A DNA stretch of 46,167 nucleotides, taken from Candidatus Heimdallarchaeota archaeon. GTDB taxonomy: Archaea > Asgardarchaeota > Heimdallarchaeia > JABLTI01. Both the position numbers and the translations under genes were made by a program. Shown here in pieces: positions 8,728-17,146 of this stretch (position 1 is its first letter; every line of letters starts with the position of its first letter). The notes under the pieces are model-generated. The model was not told where the DNA came from, did not search any database, and saw nothing but the letters and a program-made list of their open reading frames with translations. Where the stretch lies: positions 1-46,167 of the forward strand of contig JAGXNT010000055.1 in the NCBI GenBank assembly GCA_019894765.1, in the 5' to 3' direction.

Positions 8728-9090
8728 TTAATAAGGACATTCTGCTGTATCAAAGGGGCATTCTTTCTCTCTGTAAAGAAGTGTTAATACTTGTGTATAT
8801 GTCCAGCGAATATGATTCTCTACTTTGAATAGTTCATCATAGAATTCTTCATCTGCATATCCCGGTTTTTTATCAAGGCGATTTATAGCAAAGGGAAAGA
8901 TTCCATCCGGATGTAAATCAACAAAGGAAACTTGATAATTCTTGAATAACTTATCGAAAAATTCAGCTACGTATTGAGTGATGTTTTCTAAGGTCTCATT
9001 ATCCTTGATCTCATATTGGTCTAGAATTTTCTTTGCCCACTCCTCAAATTGTACTTTTTTCAGTTTAGGAATATCGATTATTGCTTTCAT
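8728..9090 (-). CDS. Hypothetical acidic protein
   Basis: No family recognised. The 120 residues are charged and mostly helical, with no membrane segment. The central part reads LHPDGIFPFAINRLD, and the C-terminus carries CPFDTAECP, a possible metal or disulfide pair. ATG start; it stands alone, convergent with the zinc-ribbon gene and divergent from the aminotransferase. Confidence 0.6.
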   Translation of the reverse strand: MKAIIDIPKLKKVQFEEWAKKILDQYEIKDNETLENITQYVAEFFDKLFKNYQVSFVDLHPDGIFPFAINRLDKKPGYADEEFYDELFKVENHIRWTYTQVLTLLYREKECPFDTAECPY

Positions 9091-9242
9091 TTCTTCATCA
9101 ACTAATGATTGTTATATGAGTAAATAGTTCATTCTCTTAGGAAACTAAAGAAATTCATAGGAAAATCGTCAGAAGTTATTCTTATGTTAAATTTTAAGGA
9201 ATTTTTCTAATGTATGATCTAATGATCAAAAAATACCTATCG

Positions 9243-9256
9243 TATAAATTATAAAG
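9243..9256 (+). promoter_or_regulatory. Candidate TATA box for lysine aminotransferase
   Basis: TATAAATTATAAAG lies about 33-46 bases before ATG 9289 and predicts transcription from about 9275, giving a short leader that includes GGTTGAT. Confidence 0.4.
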
Positions 9257-9288
9257 AACTAGTAACCACAATCAATCGGTTGATTACC

Positions 9289-10593
9289 ATGAAGTCTGCA
9301 CTTGAAACATTAAAAGAGCACATGCTGATTGATGGGTATGAAATTATTTTTGATTTGGAGAAAAGTACTCCATTTTACATTCATGATAAACTCACTGGAG
9401 ACCAGTATTTAGATTATTATACTTTCTTTGCCTCTGCACCTTTAGGGTGTAATCATCCCAAAGTTCGTACTAAGGAGTTTATGGATAAACTTGGTAAAGT
9501 AGCTGTGAACAAACCTTCTAGTTCTGACAGTTATACTGAGGAAATGGCTGAATTTACAGATACTTTTAGTAGAATTTGTATGAAGAAGGACTTTCAGTAT
9601 CTCTTCTTAATTTCCGGTGGAGCATTGGCAGTGGAAAATGCTCTTAAAACAGCTTTTGATTGGAAAGTAAGAAAGAACTATGAAGTTAATCCTAAAGATC
9701 ACATAGGACAGCAAGTTATACATTTCCAAAAAGCGTTTCATGGTCGTTCAGGTTATACTTTATCTTTAACAAATACTTTTGACCCTAGAAAAATAGCTAA
9801 TTTTCCAAAATTCAAATGGCCAAGAATTCATGTACCAGTAATTACTTTCCCACTTGAAGATCATCTTGAGGAAGTAATTAAACAAGAAGAAAGAGCTCTT
9901 AGAGAGATTGATGAAGCGATCCAAAAAAATCCTCGAGACATTGCTTCTTTGATTATTGAACCAATCCAAGGTGAAGGTGGAGACAATCATTTTCGACCAG
10001 AATTCTTCAGAGCATTACGAAAGGTTTGTGATCAAAACGATATAATGCTTATTTTTGATGAAGTACAAACTGGTATTGGGTTAACTGGTAAAATGTGGGC
10101 TTATGAGCACTTTGTGAAACCTGATATCGTTGCTTTCGGTAAGAAAACGCAAGTATGTGGAATCATGGTTGATAAGAAAGTGGATGAAGTCGATGGGAAT
10201 GTTTTCCACGAATCAAGTAGGATCAATTCTACCTGGGGCGGAAACCTCGTTGATATGGTTCGTTCAACTAAATATCTTCAGATTATTGAAGAGGATAAAT
10301 TGGTTGAAAATTCTAAGAAAGTTGGTGAATATCTACTAAAGTCTCTCGCTGATACTTGTGATGATTCAAAAGAAGTCATGACCAATGCAAGAGGTAGAGG
10401 TTTAATGTGTGCTTTTGATCTCCCAACTACAGAATTCAGGAATAAGTTGAGAAAAGAATTATTCAAAAATAAAGTGCTTATCTTGGCTTGTGGTGAGAAA
10501 TCAATTCGATTTAGACCCCCACTTTGTGTCGATAAGGAGCATATCGATAAAGGGCTGGAAATTTTTGCCCAGACTTGTAGGAATATGTCATAA
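9289..10593 (+). CDS. lat: L-lysine 6-aminotransferase
   Basis: Class III PLP aminotransferase that moves the epsilon-amino group of lysine to 2-oxoglutarate, giving 2-aminoadipate semialdehyde/piperideine-6-carboxylate. About 434 residues, usual length for the family. Numbered from TTG 9280, diagnostic parts are YTFFASAPLGCNHP, the SGGALAVENALKTAFDW helix, FHGRSGYTLSLTNT, IIEPIQGEGGDNHFRP, IFDEVQTGIG (PLP aspartate) and FGKKTQVCG, whose second Lys (K289) should form the Schiff base; the KTQVCG string is typical of LAT rather than acetylornithine aminotransferase. ATG 9289 fits the GGTTGAT upstream better than TTG 9280. No semialdehyde dehydrogenase lies beside it, so the downstream fate of the product is open. 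Confidence 0.88.
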   Translation: MKSALETLKEHMLIDGYEIIFDLEKSTPFYIHDKLTGDQYLDYYTFFASAPLGCNHPKVRTKEFMDKLGKVAVNKPSSSDSYTEEMAEFTDTFSRICMKKDFQYLFLISGGALAVENALKTAFDWKVRKNYEVNPKDHIGQQVIHFQKAFHGRSGYTLSLTNTFDPRKIANFPKFKWPRIHVPVITFPLEDHLEEVIKQEERALREIDEAIQKNPRDIASLIIEPIQGEGGDNHFRPEFFRALRKVCDQNDIMLIFDEVQTGIGLTGKMWAYEHFVKPDIVAFGKKTQVCGIMVDKKVDEVDGNVFHESSRINSTWGGNLVDMVRSTKYLQIIEEDKLVENSKKVGEYLLKSLADTCDDSKEVMTNARGRGLMCAFDLPTTEFRNKLRKELFKNKVLILACGEKSIRFRPPLCVDKEHIDKGLEIFAQTCRNMS

Positions 10594-10605
10594 ATTCGAT
10601 TATAT

Positions 10606-10626
10606 TCCTTTTTTTCTTCTTTTACT
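10606..10626 (+). terminator. T-rich archaeal-type terminator
   Basis: Runs of T broken by single C follow the aminotransferase stop by about 13 bases, as expected for factor-independent archaeal termination. Confidence 0.4.
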
Positions 10627-10660
10627 TCTTGAAGTAACCTTACTTTAGAATCTAAAGTAA
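10622..10660. promoter_or_regulatory. Two adjacent palindromes sharing the half-site TTACTT
   Basis: Palindrome 1 is TTACTTC-TT-GAAGTAA (10622-10637). Palindrome 2 has 10-base arms, TTACTTTAGA and TCTAAAGTAA, around one base (10640-10660). Both are perfect, both end in the same TTACTT/AAGTAA half-sites, and their centres are about 20.5 bp apart, close to two helical turns. They lie about 100 bp ahead of the DUF2769 gene. This looks like a double operator for a dimeric regulator; a stem-loop terminator is less likely because palindrome loops are only 1-2 bases. Confidence 0.45.
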
Positions 10661-10759
10661 AATGCCTTTTTGTCGAGGTTTTTTGTATAATGATTACTTA
10701 ATTTGTTAAGAAGCATTCTTATTAAAAACGGTCAATGTTTATAGTTAAGTGAGGGTAAA

Positions 10760-11011
10760 ATGGCAAAACCCGTAGAAGATTCACCAGACAATATGAAGAT
10801 CTGCAAAGATTTTTGCGGAATCTGTCCAACATTTAAGGAAAATAAGCTTAAGGAAACACCTCCACATGCACTCTTTTGTGCTCGAGGGAAATCAGGAATC
10901 GCTGACAAAATTGTAGATAAAGGTTGCACTTGTTTTGGGTGCCCAATATACAAGCGCGATAACTTGGAAGGTGGGTACTTCTGCATTTATGGATTAGAAG
11001 GGAAGAAATAG
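10760..11011 (+). CDS. DUF2769-type cysteine-rich protein
   Basis: The 83-residue protein has eight cysteines in two matched groups: C-x3-C-x2-C (CKDFCGIC), then a Cys in FCARGKS, then C-x-C-x2-C (CTCFGC) and a Cys in FCIYG. The LFCARGKS and CTCFGCP segments fit the DUF2769 family common in methanogens and other archaea. The spacing suits metal or iron-sulfur binding, but function is not known. ATG is preceded by GAGGGT. It stands alone downstream of the twin palindromes and is followed by a run of eight T. Confidence 0.8.
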   Translation: MAKPVEDSPDNMKICKDFCGICPTFKENKLKETPPHALFCARGKSGIADKIVDKGCTCFGCPIYKRDNLEGGYFCIYGLEGKK

Positions 11012-11032
11012 TTTCTTTCAATCTAAATTTCC

Positions 11033-11040
11033 TTTTTTTT
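11033..11040 (+). terminator. Poly-T terminator after the DUF2769 gene
   Basis: Eight consecutive T about 20 bases after the stop codon, with no stem-loop, consistent with archaeal intrinsic termination. Confidence 0.4.
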
Positions 11041-11175
11041 AATTGGGAAGTATTTCACTGAAAAAACCTTTTCTGAACAAGTTTGTCTCTAATTCTTTTC
11101 TTATATATTCATCGAAGAATTTCTCTTTGAGGTTTGTACATCAACGAACCTTCTTTGCAATTGGATGGAGACCCA

Positions 11176-11448
11176 ATGATAAAAGAAGTATACTTTGATA
11201 AGGACGAATTAATTGATTGGCGAAGGGAAGCGAAAGAAGAGATTCAAACAATGAGGTTTTGCCCTAATTGTGGACAACTCGTTGCGCTGAAGCTTAGAGA
11301 ACACAAGTATTATCAGAATTTTTACGCTTGTTCTATTTGCGGTGACATTATTTTGAAGAAAGGTTACGTCAAAATGGGCGGTGGTTCAGGCTATGGTTAT
11401 CGTAACTTTCAGAGGTACAATCAAAGAAGAAGAATGCTTAAAGAGTAA
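11176..11448 (+). CDS. Small zinc-ribbon protein with a Gly/Tyr/Arg-rich tail
   Basis: About 90 residues: an acidic start, a zinc ribbon with CPNCG and CSICGD about 26 residues apart, then a low-complexity basic tail GGGSGYGYRNFQRYNQRRR that could bind RNA. It resembles transcription-factor-S-like or ribosome-associated ribbons, but no specific family is recognised. ATG 11176 has GGAG five bases upstream; TTG 11134 would add 14 residues and lies near the transcript start predicted from TTATATATTC at 11100-11109. Confidence 0.7.
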   Translation: MIKEVYFDKDELIDWRREAKEEIQTMRFCPNCGQLVALKLREHKYYQNFYACSICGDIILKKGYVKMGGGSGYGYRNFQRYNQRRRMLKE

Positions 11449-11536
11449 TTTTCTCTCTTCTTTTCTTTCCTTCAGACAATAAATTGAAAACAGCAAGAGT
11501 TGGTATATATCTAGCAATTCCTGGATGCTTTGAGAT

Positions 11537-12580
11537 TTGAATGCAGAAAATCTTCTGAAGAATCAACCATATATTACACAGTATTCCAAGAAGATGAATA
11601 ATAAAATTAAATGTTTGATTTGTCGTCATAATTGCAAATTATCTGAAGGAAACGTTGGTATCTGTAATACAAGAGAAGTTGTTAATGGAGAATTAATTAG
11701 TCATAATTATGGCATGGTTTCGTCTATTTCCATGAATCCTATTGAGAAGAAACCATTGTATCATTTCCATCCCGGATCTTATGCAACGACCATTGGTTCT
11801 TGGTCTTGTAATTTCTCTTGTCCTTGGTGTCAGAATTTTTCGTTAACAAAAGTAGAACCAAAGAAATATGATGAAATGCATTATCTCTCACCGGAAAATC
11901 TCGTAAATATTATTACTCAAAATCCTAAATCCTCTGGAGTATCATTTTCTTTTAATGAACCAACACTAATGGCCGAGTACGCAATTGATACCATGAAATT
12001 ACTCTCAAAAGCTAATCCGAAACTGTATAGTGGTTATGTAACTAATGGTTACATGTCTGAAGAGGTTTTAAAGGATTTAATCAAAAATGGATTATCATCA
12101 ATGACTGTTAGTCTAAAAGGGGGAAAAGAGAACATGAAAATGAATTGTAATGCTAATAGTGATTATATTTTCGAGAATATTGCTTTAGCATTTGAAAAGG
12201 GGATTCATTTAGAGATAGTAGTTCTTGTGATCCCCACCATTAGTGATTCTGATGAGTACTTTAACGAGATATCACAGAAGATTGTAAATGATTACTCATC
12301 TGATATTCCTCTTCATTTTAATGCTTATTATCCTGCCCACAAATTTCACTTACCAAGAACAGATATTGGTATTTTGGAGAAAGCAAGAACAACTGCTATG
12401 AAAAATGGCATGAATTATGTCTATATTGGGAACATTCTTGGACACTCAGCACTGAACACATTTTGTCCGGAATGTCAGCAGGTAGTTATCGCTCGATCTC
12501 AGAGTCGTTTTATTGAGAGCAAGTTAGTTAAGAAGACTAATTGCCCAGAGTGTGAGTATGAAATCAAGATTGTCAACTAA
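11537..12580 (+). CDS. AmrS-like radical SAM enzyme
   Basis: Radical SAM protein of the AmmeMemoRadiSam type (AmrS, PflA-like). The 347 residues have an N-terminal cysteine knuckle (C26, C29, C33, C43 in CLICRHNC...GIC), the radical SAM cluster motif C-x3-C-x2-C (C91-C95-C98 in CNFSCPWC), FSFNEPTL, and a C-terminal ribbon with CPECQQV and CPECEYEI. The SAM and cluster assignment is firm. The reaction is unknown; in other genomes the enzyme is linked to AMMECR1 and MEMO proteins, and neither is present here. TTG 11537 is taken as start; ATG 11593 would still keep all cysteines. Confidence 0.85.
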   Translation: MNAENLLKNQPYITQYSKKMNNKIKCLICRHNCKLSEGNVGICNTREVVNGELISHNYGMVSSISMNPIEKKPLYHFHPGSYATTIGSWSCNFSCPWCQNFSLTKVEPKKYDEMHYLSPENLVNIITQNPKSSGVSFSFNEPTLMAEYAIDTMKLLSKANPKLYSGYVTNGYMSEEVLKDLIKNGLSSMTVSLKGGKENMKMNCNANSDYIFENIALAFEKGIHLEIVVLVIPTISDSDEYFNEISQKIVNDYSSDIPLHFNAYYPAHKFHLPRTDIGILEKARTTAMKNGMNYVYIGNILGHSALNTFCPECQQVVIARSQSRFIESKLVKKTNCPECEYEIKIVN

Positions 12581-12735
12581 TCTTTGAAGAATTTCTTTTT
12601 ATCATCATAACTGGATTTTAGATTTTATGCTTTTAATTAGCTAAAGATTTTTTATTTACAAATATCTATAAGACTAGAGAATTATGAATTATCTAGGAGT
12701 TACTTGGTTTTTTACCAGTAAAGGATGTGGGTAAT

Positions 12736-14775
12736 ATGGGGAAAAAATACTCTAGCAAAATTAGGTGGATTTGTCTATTTTTCTTGGTTTTGGTCATTTC
12801 ATTTGGTTTATTCACAAGCATTATATCTGTTCAATCCCTTAATGAACAAATTGAAAGTGAAATTAGTATCGAAGAAAGAAATACCCAACAAGAGCCAAAA
12901 ATCGAGATAAACAATAGATATGTGGGAAACGCCTTAACTGTTTATTCAAAGGAGAATTTCCTTTATGTATTTGAAGAAAACAATATGTTAAGAGTGTATG
13001 ATTTAACCACACCGGGTTTCCCTAAAGTAATCAATTCAATGGAAATAGAAACAGATGATTATCAGTTCATTAGAATAGAGAATGGGATACTTTACTTACC
13101 AAATCGCGGAGGAACACGGCTTCAAAGGGATAGTAGCTATTATTATCGAAGATACATCATTGTTGATACTTTTGTAGATATTTATAATTTAACTGATCCT
13201 TATAATATCGAAAAAATTGGAGAATTTTTAGTACTAGGTCAATTAACAAATTTTCATGTTGATAATAATTTTGCATATATTCATCGCTATAAAAATTATA
13301 TAAATTATACATATGAAATGGATGATTATTATCATTTAGAAATGACTAATCTTACTTTATCTGTATATAATGTAACAAATCCAACGAATGTTGCTATTAT
13401 AACAGACCATGATGATTATTCAAAATATAGTAATTTTCTTGATGTGTCAGGAAACATTGTTTTTTATCTAAACTATACTTATGGGTCAAACGATATTTTA
13501 TATCTAGTAAACTATACTGATTTTTATGAGCCAAAAATAATAGAATCTCTCTCAATAGATTATATAATGTCAATTCGTATTTTCGCGAATAAGCTAATTA
13601 TTCTAGCCCGTATAGGTCCTTCCCCTAATAGTGCATTTATTAGGATTTATTCATTAGATGACCCAAGTAATTTAGTGTTATTAGAAACAATTGTACTTAC
13701 ATATTCCTACGGGAGAATTGAAGTTTTTAATAACATTCTATACAATAAAGTAGGCAATAATCTGAAAGCCTATAATATCTCGGATCCATCGAATCCAGAA
13801 TTGCTTTTTGAATTTACTTTAGAAACTAATTTTTGGATTACTTTTGCAAACAAGGCTTATATTTTCATCATAGGTTATGATCGAAGTGTAACAATCTATG
13901 ATATTACAACTCTAATTCCAATTGAATTAACAAATTATCTAAGAACTCTGGTTTATTGTGGAATTGGTTTACTTTTTCTAATTATTCCAGTTTTTCATTT
14001 CCTCTATGAAAGATATGCACCTAAGAAAATTGCCCCTCAAGGATCTAATGAAACAAGTGAATCACAAAATAGCGAAGATGTAGAAAAAAGACACAGCTTT
14101 GAACTTCACATTCTCTTATCAGAAGATCATCCTTTTAATCTGTTGCGCTTTGGTTTTATCATCTTTTCTGTACAAAATGGCATAATGATATTTTGTTTAA
14201 TAGCAATAGCTTTTTCTTTCTTTGATAGTTTATATGAACAAAATTGGACAAATATTTTGTTCAATATTCTATTCTTCTCGGATTTGATTTTTGCACTACT
14301 TTTTGCTATAGCATTATTGCTACTTTACTTCATGTATAGGCATAATATGGCTTTGATTATTGCATTTGTTTGGTTAGCTTGGATCTGTGTAACTTTTGCT
14401 TATAGATTTTATATGGGATTACCAAACTATTATCCACAAATTGCCTATGATTTAGACTATCAATCTTTCAAAACCATTAGTGGCTTATTCGCAGCAAATG
14501 TAATTTTGATATGGTTAGGTTTTTACCTAATGAGTAAATATCTTGAAAATTTTGGATTAAATCATACTACTAGTTTCACAATATACGGTTATTTTAACCT
14601 CATTCTTGGATTCCTTATGTCTCTTGGTTTTATTTATGGAAATGAATTTAGATATGCTGATAGTCTTGGGATAGCTTTCATCGTTGGATTAGTGTTCAAA
14701 TCATTAGTTCTACCTCCAATTGCTACGGTGATGGGTGGTGTAACAGCTTCCGATATTAGAAATAGTTGGTATTAA
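12736..14775 (+). CDS. Extracellular seven-blade propeller fused to a multi-helix membrane domain
   Basis: About 680 residues. A signal-anchor helix (about residues 14-36 of the GTG-started form) is followed by a ~350-residue extracellular region with seven repeats of the LVIVD type: RVYDLTTPG, DIYNLTDPY, SVYNVTNPT, YLVNYTDFY, RIYSLDDPS, KAYNISDPS and TIYDITTLI. These are expected to fold as a seven-blade beta-propeller. A transmembrane helix (about 407-430), a polar cytoplasmic linker and six further hydrophobic helices make up the C-terminus. Many NxT/NxS sites suggest N-glycosylation. The role is unknown; propeller plus polytopic domain suggests a surface receptor, transport or adhesion function. 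ATG 12736 has GGGT upstream; GTG 12727 would add three residues. Confidence 0.75.
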   Translation: MGKKYSSKIRWICLFFLVLVISFGLFTSIISVQSLNEQIESEISIEERNTQQEPKIEINNRYVGNALTVYSKENFLYVFEENNMLRVYDLTTPGFPKVINSMEIETDDYQFIRIENGILYLPNRGGTRLQRDSSYYYRRYIIVDTFVDIYNLTDPYNIEKIGEFLVLGQLTNFHVDNNFAYIHRYKNYINYTYEMDDYYHLEMTNLTLSVYNVTNPTNVAIITDHDDYSKYSNFLDVSGNIVFYLNYTYGSNDILYLVNYTDFYEPKIIESLSIDYIMSIRIFANKLIILARIGPSPNSAFIRIYSLDDPSNLVLLETIVLTYSYGRIEVFNNILYNKVGNNLKAYNISDPSNPELLFEFTLETNFWITFANKAYIFIIGYDRSVTIYDITTLIPIELTNYLRTLVYCGIGLLFLIIPVFHFLYERYAPKKIAPQGSNETSESQNSEDVEKRHSFELHILLSEDHPFNLLRFGFIIFSVQNGIMIFCLIAIAFSFFDSLYEQNWTNILFNILFFSDLIFALLFAIALLLLYFMYRHNMALIIAFVWLAWICVTFAYRFYMGLPNYYPQIAYDLDYQSFKTISGLFAANVILIWLGFYLMSKYLENFGLNHTTSFTIYGYFNLILGFLMSLGFIYGNEFRYADSLGIAFIVGLVFKSLVLPPIATVMGGVTASDIRNSWY

Positions 14776-14802
14776 AAGTCGAAAAAGTGTTCAGGAAACT
14801 TA

Positions 14803-15783
14803 TTAGCTCTTAAAGAATTTACTACTATTGGTCCAGTATATTTTTCGCAATATTTTCATTGGCAAATTCAAGCCATTAATGACAGTCTTGTTATCGTTAT
14901 CGGGATCTTCTAAAGGTAATGGTAAATTCTCGACATCAGTTTCTAGTAATGCAAGATATGAGAGATACCGGAGATAATAGTACCCAGGAATTGGTTCTCG
15001 ATCTTTCCGACCTGTAACAATATCTGTACCAAAGAATATTCGATTTTGATATTGCTTAAAGAATTCAACTACTTCATCCGTTTTATACGAAAACTCTCGA
15101 GCCATCCATTTCGCAGAAGAAATATCAACATAGAGATTTGGGAATTTATCTAACCACTTTCCTAAGTTATCTAATTGTTCTGGCTGCCCTGCTAAGTGAG
15201 CGACTTGGATTTCTAAATTCGGATGTTTAGTGAGGATATTCTCTAATTCTTCAAGATGCTGCTTTTTAGTTCCATAGTAACTTGCAGGTTGGTAATTTTT
15301 CTTGTACAACAAATCGGGGTCTGCAATGTGGAATATCATTTTTAATCCTAAATCCTCTATCTTACTGAATAGCGGATCGAGTTTTGGACTGTCAATTCTA
15401 AAGCCCTTAACTTCTTGTTTTAATTGATCTTCAACATATTTTCGCCAACGAGGGGCATACCAAAACTTGGCAATGGGATAACCAGAATCATGCATTAATT
15501 GTATATCATCGAGTGCTTCCTTAATATCCCCTGAGAATAAATTCTGAGACATAATAAAACGAGCAAATACAAACGTATCTGGGAACTTTTCATCGTATAC
15601 TTTCCAATCTTCTCTAACTATGGCGGTGAATTTTTTGATATTGTATTCACCTGCGTATTTTACTAATTCAGCAGTATCTTCTAGTTTATAGAGATGAACA
15701 TGAGCATCCCATCTTGGTTCTGTATACTTGAATTTTATGTGTTCGAAACCGTTAGTACTATTTTGGTCATCTTCTGCTGTCAA
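14803..15783 (-). CDS. Metal-dependent amidohydrolase (Amidohydro_2 type)
   Basis: TIM-barrel hydrolase of the amidohydrolase superfamily, COG2159-like. In 326 residues it shows the N-terminal metal pair DAHVHLY, a strand-five histidine in IFHIADPD, a strand-six histidine in VAHLAGQPE, a strand-seven YVDISSAKW and the catalytic aspartate in FFGTDIVTG. Cytoplasmic. Members hydrolyse or decarboxylate cyclic and aromatic substrates; none can be assigned. It stands alone, converging on the propeller gene, which ends 27 bases away. Confidence 0.82.
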   Translation of the reverse strand: MTAEDDQNSTNGFEHIKFKYTEPRWDAHVHLYKLEDTAELVKYAGEYNIKKFTAIVREDWKVYDEKFPDTFVFARFIMSQNLFSGDIKEALDDIQLMHDSGYPIAKFWYAPRWRKYVEDQLKQEVKGFRIDSPKLDPLFSKIEDLGLKMIFHIADPDLLYKKNYQPASYYGTKKQHLEELENILTKHPNLEIQVAHLAGQPEQLDNLGKWLDKFPNLYVDISSAKWMAREFSYKTDEVVEFFKQYQNRIFFGTDIVTGRKDREPIPGYYYLRYLSYLALLETDVENLPLPLEDPDNDNKTVINGLNLPMKILRKIYWTNSSKFFKS

Positions 15784-15903
15784 AGATTGTTCCTCGAATT
15801 TCGTTTTACTATCTACATTTATCTATTTTTGCTTATGTTTAAAGCAAGTTTTTTTCACAAAGTAAGAGTTAATCTTAAGATTGCTCTATTACTTTGTTAA
15901 CTT

Positions 15904-16791
15904 ATGTCAAAATATGATATCAAGAGCTACCAAGAGGAATTCTTGGAAGCCCAAGAGAAAGTGGGTACAGAAGCCACTAAAGATTGGCGTGGGTTTGGTC
16001 AGACACCTGCTGCACAACTAAAGCAAGTTTACTCTCGAGAAGGTTTTGATCCCGAAACAAAGATATACGCATTCAAAGGAGATGAAATGGTCGCATTTCT
16101 TACTTCTTCAATTGCACCAGAAAGCGAAGATGGGATTAAACGAGCTAATTTGGAATTCGCATTGTGTTTACCCGGTCACGAAGAGTGCTCTGATTTACTA
16201 TTTGAACAAGCTATTAAAAATCTAAAGAAAAAAGGTGTTCAAAAGATTCAAACTAGAGTCGGAGAAATTTATAAAGGAACAGTTGAGAAAGCAAAGAAAC
16301 ACGAGTTTAATTACTCTCGAGATCTTTACATCTTGATGGAAGCTAAAATTAGTGATCTATCAATAGAAGAAAGCGAAGTTGCAGTTTTGGAATTTGATGA
16401 ATCCCGAGATTTAGAACAGTTGATTAAGATTTTCGTAGAAAAACTAGGATCATCAAAAGAGTATGCCAAGTCCAATTTTGAAAGAGTACTAAAGGATAAG
16501 GAAACTTTCGCAATTCACATGGTTATCCGTGAGGATGATAAAATTGTTGGTCGAGTTCTTGGATATCGTAATCAAAACGATCCAAAAGAATTCAATTTTG
16601 GTTCTTTATACTTTGAAGATGACAAGTACTTTAAACCTCTTATTTCCTCAGCCATAAGTAAAATGAAAGAGTTAGGTGCTGAGAAAACAAGTCTTTTCCT
16701 TCATGGTCAAACTCTTCCCTTGCAAGAACAATACCAGTCTTTGGGTTTCTCACAATCAGGTAAAATTGATTATTATGAAAAAGAGATTTAG
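15904..16791 (+). CDS. Tandem GNAT-like acetyltransferase
   Basis: The 295 residues look like two degenerate GNAT folds in a row: the first ends with KAKKHEFNYSRDLYILMEAKI and the second covers the rest, with IVGRVLGYRN as a central strand and YQSLGFSQSGKIDYYEKEI as the typical GNAT C-terminus (the quoted strings are separate pieces). The R/Q-x-x-G-x-G/A acetyl-CoA loop is not clear in either half, so catalytic activity is uncertain. No substrate can be named. ATG start without an obvious ribosome site. Confidence 0.6.
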   Translation: MSKYDIKSYQEEFLEAQEKVGTEATKDWRGFGQTPAAQLKQVYSREGFDPETKIYAFKGDEMVAFLTSSIAPESEDGIKRANLEFALCLPGHEECSDLLFEQAIKNLKKKGVQKIQTRVGEIYKGTVEKAKKHEFNYSRDLYILMEAKISDLSIEESEVAVLEFDESRDLEQLIKIFVEKLGSSKEYAKSNFERVLKDKETFAIHMVIREDDKIVGRVLGYRNQNDPKEFNFGSLYFEDDKYFKPLISSAISKMKELGAEKTSLFLHGQTLPLQEQYQSLGFSQSGKIDYYEKEI

Positions 16792-17146
16792 TTTTGGATC
16801 TCTATTTCTTCTTTCTTTTTATGATTAGGCAGTCGAAATGATACAAGATGAAAAAACGAGTGAGGGGAAAGCTCGAAAAAACCCCCCACTTTTGGTGTGA
16901 TTTTAAAGATGAGTTATTAACCCAAAAGACTATCCGACTTTCTAACCGCTTGTTACATGGTACATAATACTATGGTGTCGAAGATATTAAAGCGTAATAG
17001 AGAACAGAAGCAAGGTGTCTAGTGTCTGTAACCAAGCTATTTAGTAAAATCATCCGCAAAATTTTGTCGGTTTTTTTAGGCGAAATGCTTTTGGGTGTAA
17101 AGGAATTTTATACTATAGTTCGAAAAAAATTACAGGTGAACATTTT
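16792..17146. other. 355-base gene-free gap with strong local secondary structure
   Basis: No convincing open frame. GC is higher than in other gaps around 16857-17000. It contains a stable hairpin (16858-16891) and AACAGAAGCAAGG-like unpaired sequence near 17004. It may encode a small structured RNA or hold the leader and promoter of the downstream membrane hydrolase. I tested RNase P, SRP and tRNA patterns by eye and none fitted. Confidence 0.35.
16858..16891 (+). repeat. GC-rich hairpin
   Basis: GAGTGAGGGG pairs with CCCCCCACTT with one A-C mismatch and one G-U pair, leaving a 14-base A-rich loop; an alternative short stem CGAG/CTCG (16857-16860 with 16872-16875) competes with it. It lies 67 bases after the GNAT-like gene, so it could be a terminator or part of an RNA. 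Confidence 0.4.

Noticed and set aside
16860..17040. Resemblance to RNase P RNA conserved pieces (AGGGGAAAGC, AACAGAAGCAAGG)
   Set aside because: Order and pairing do not fit the archaeal P4 core or the paired conserved regions; left as an unassigned structured gap.
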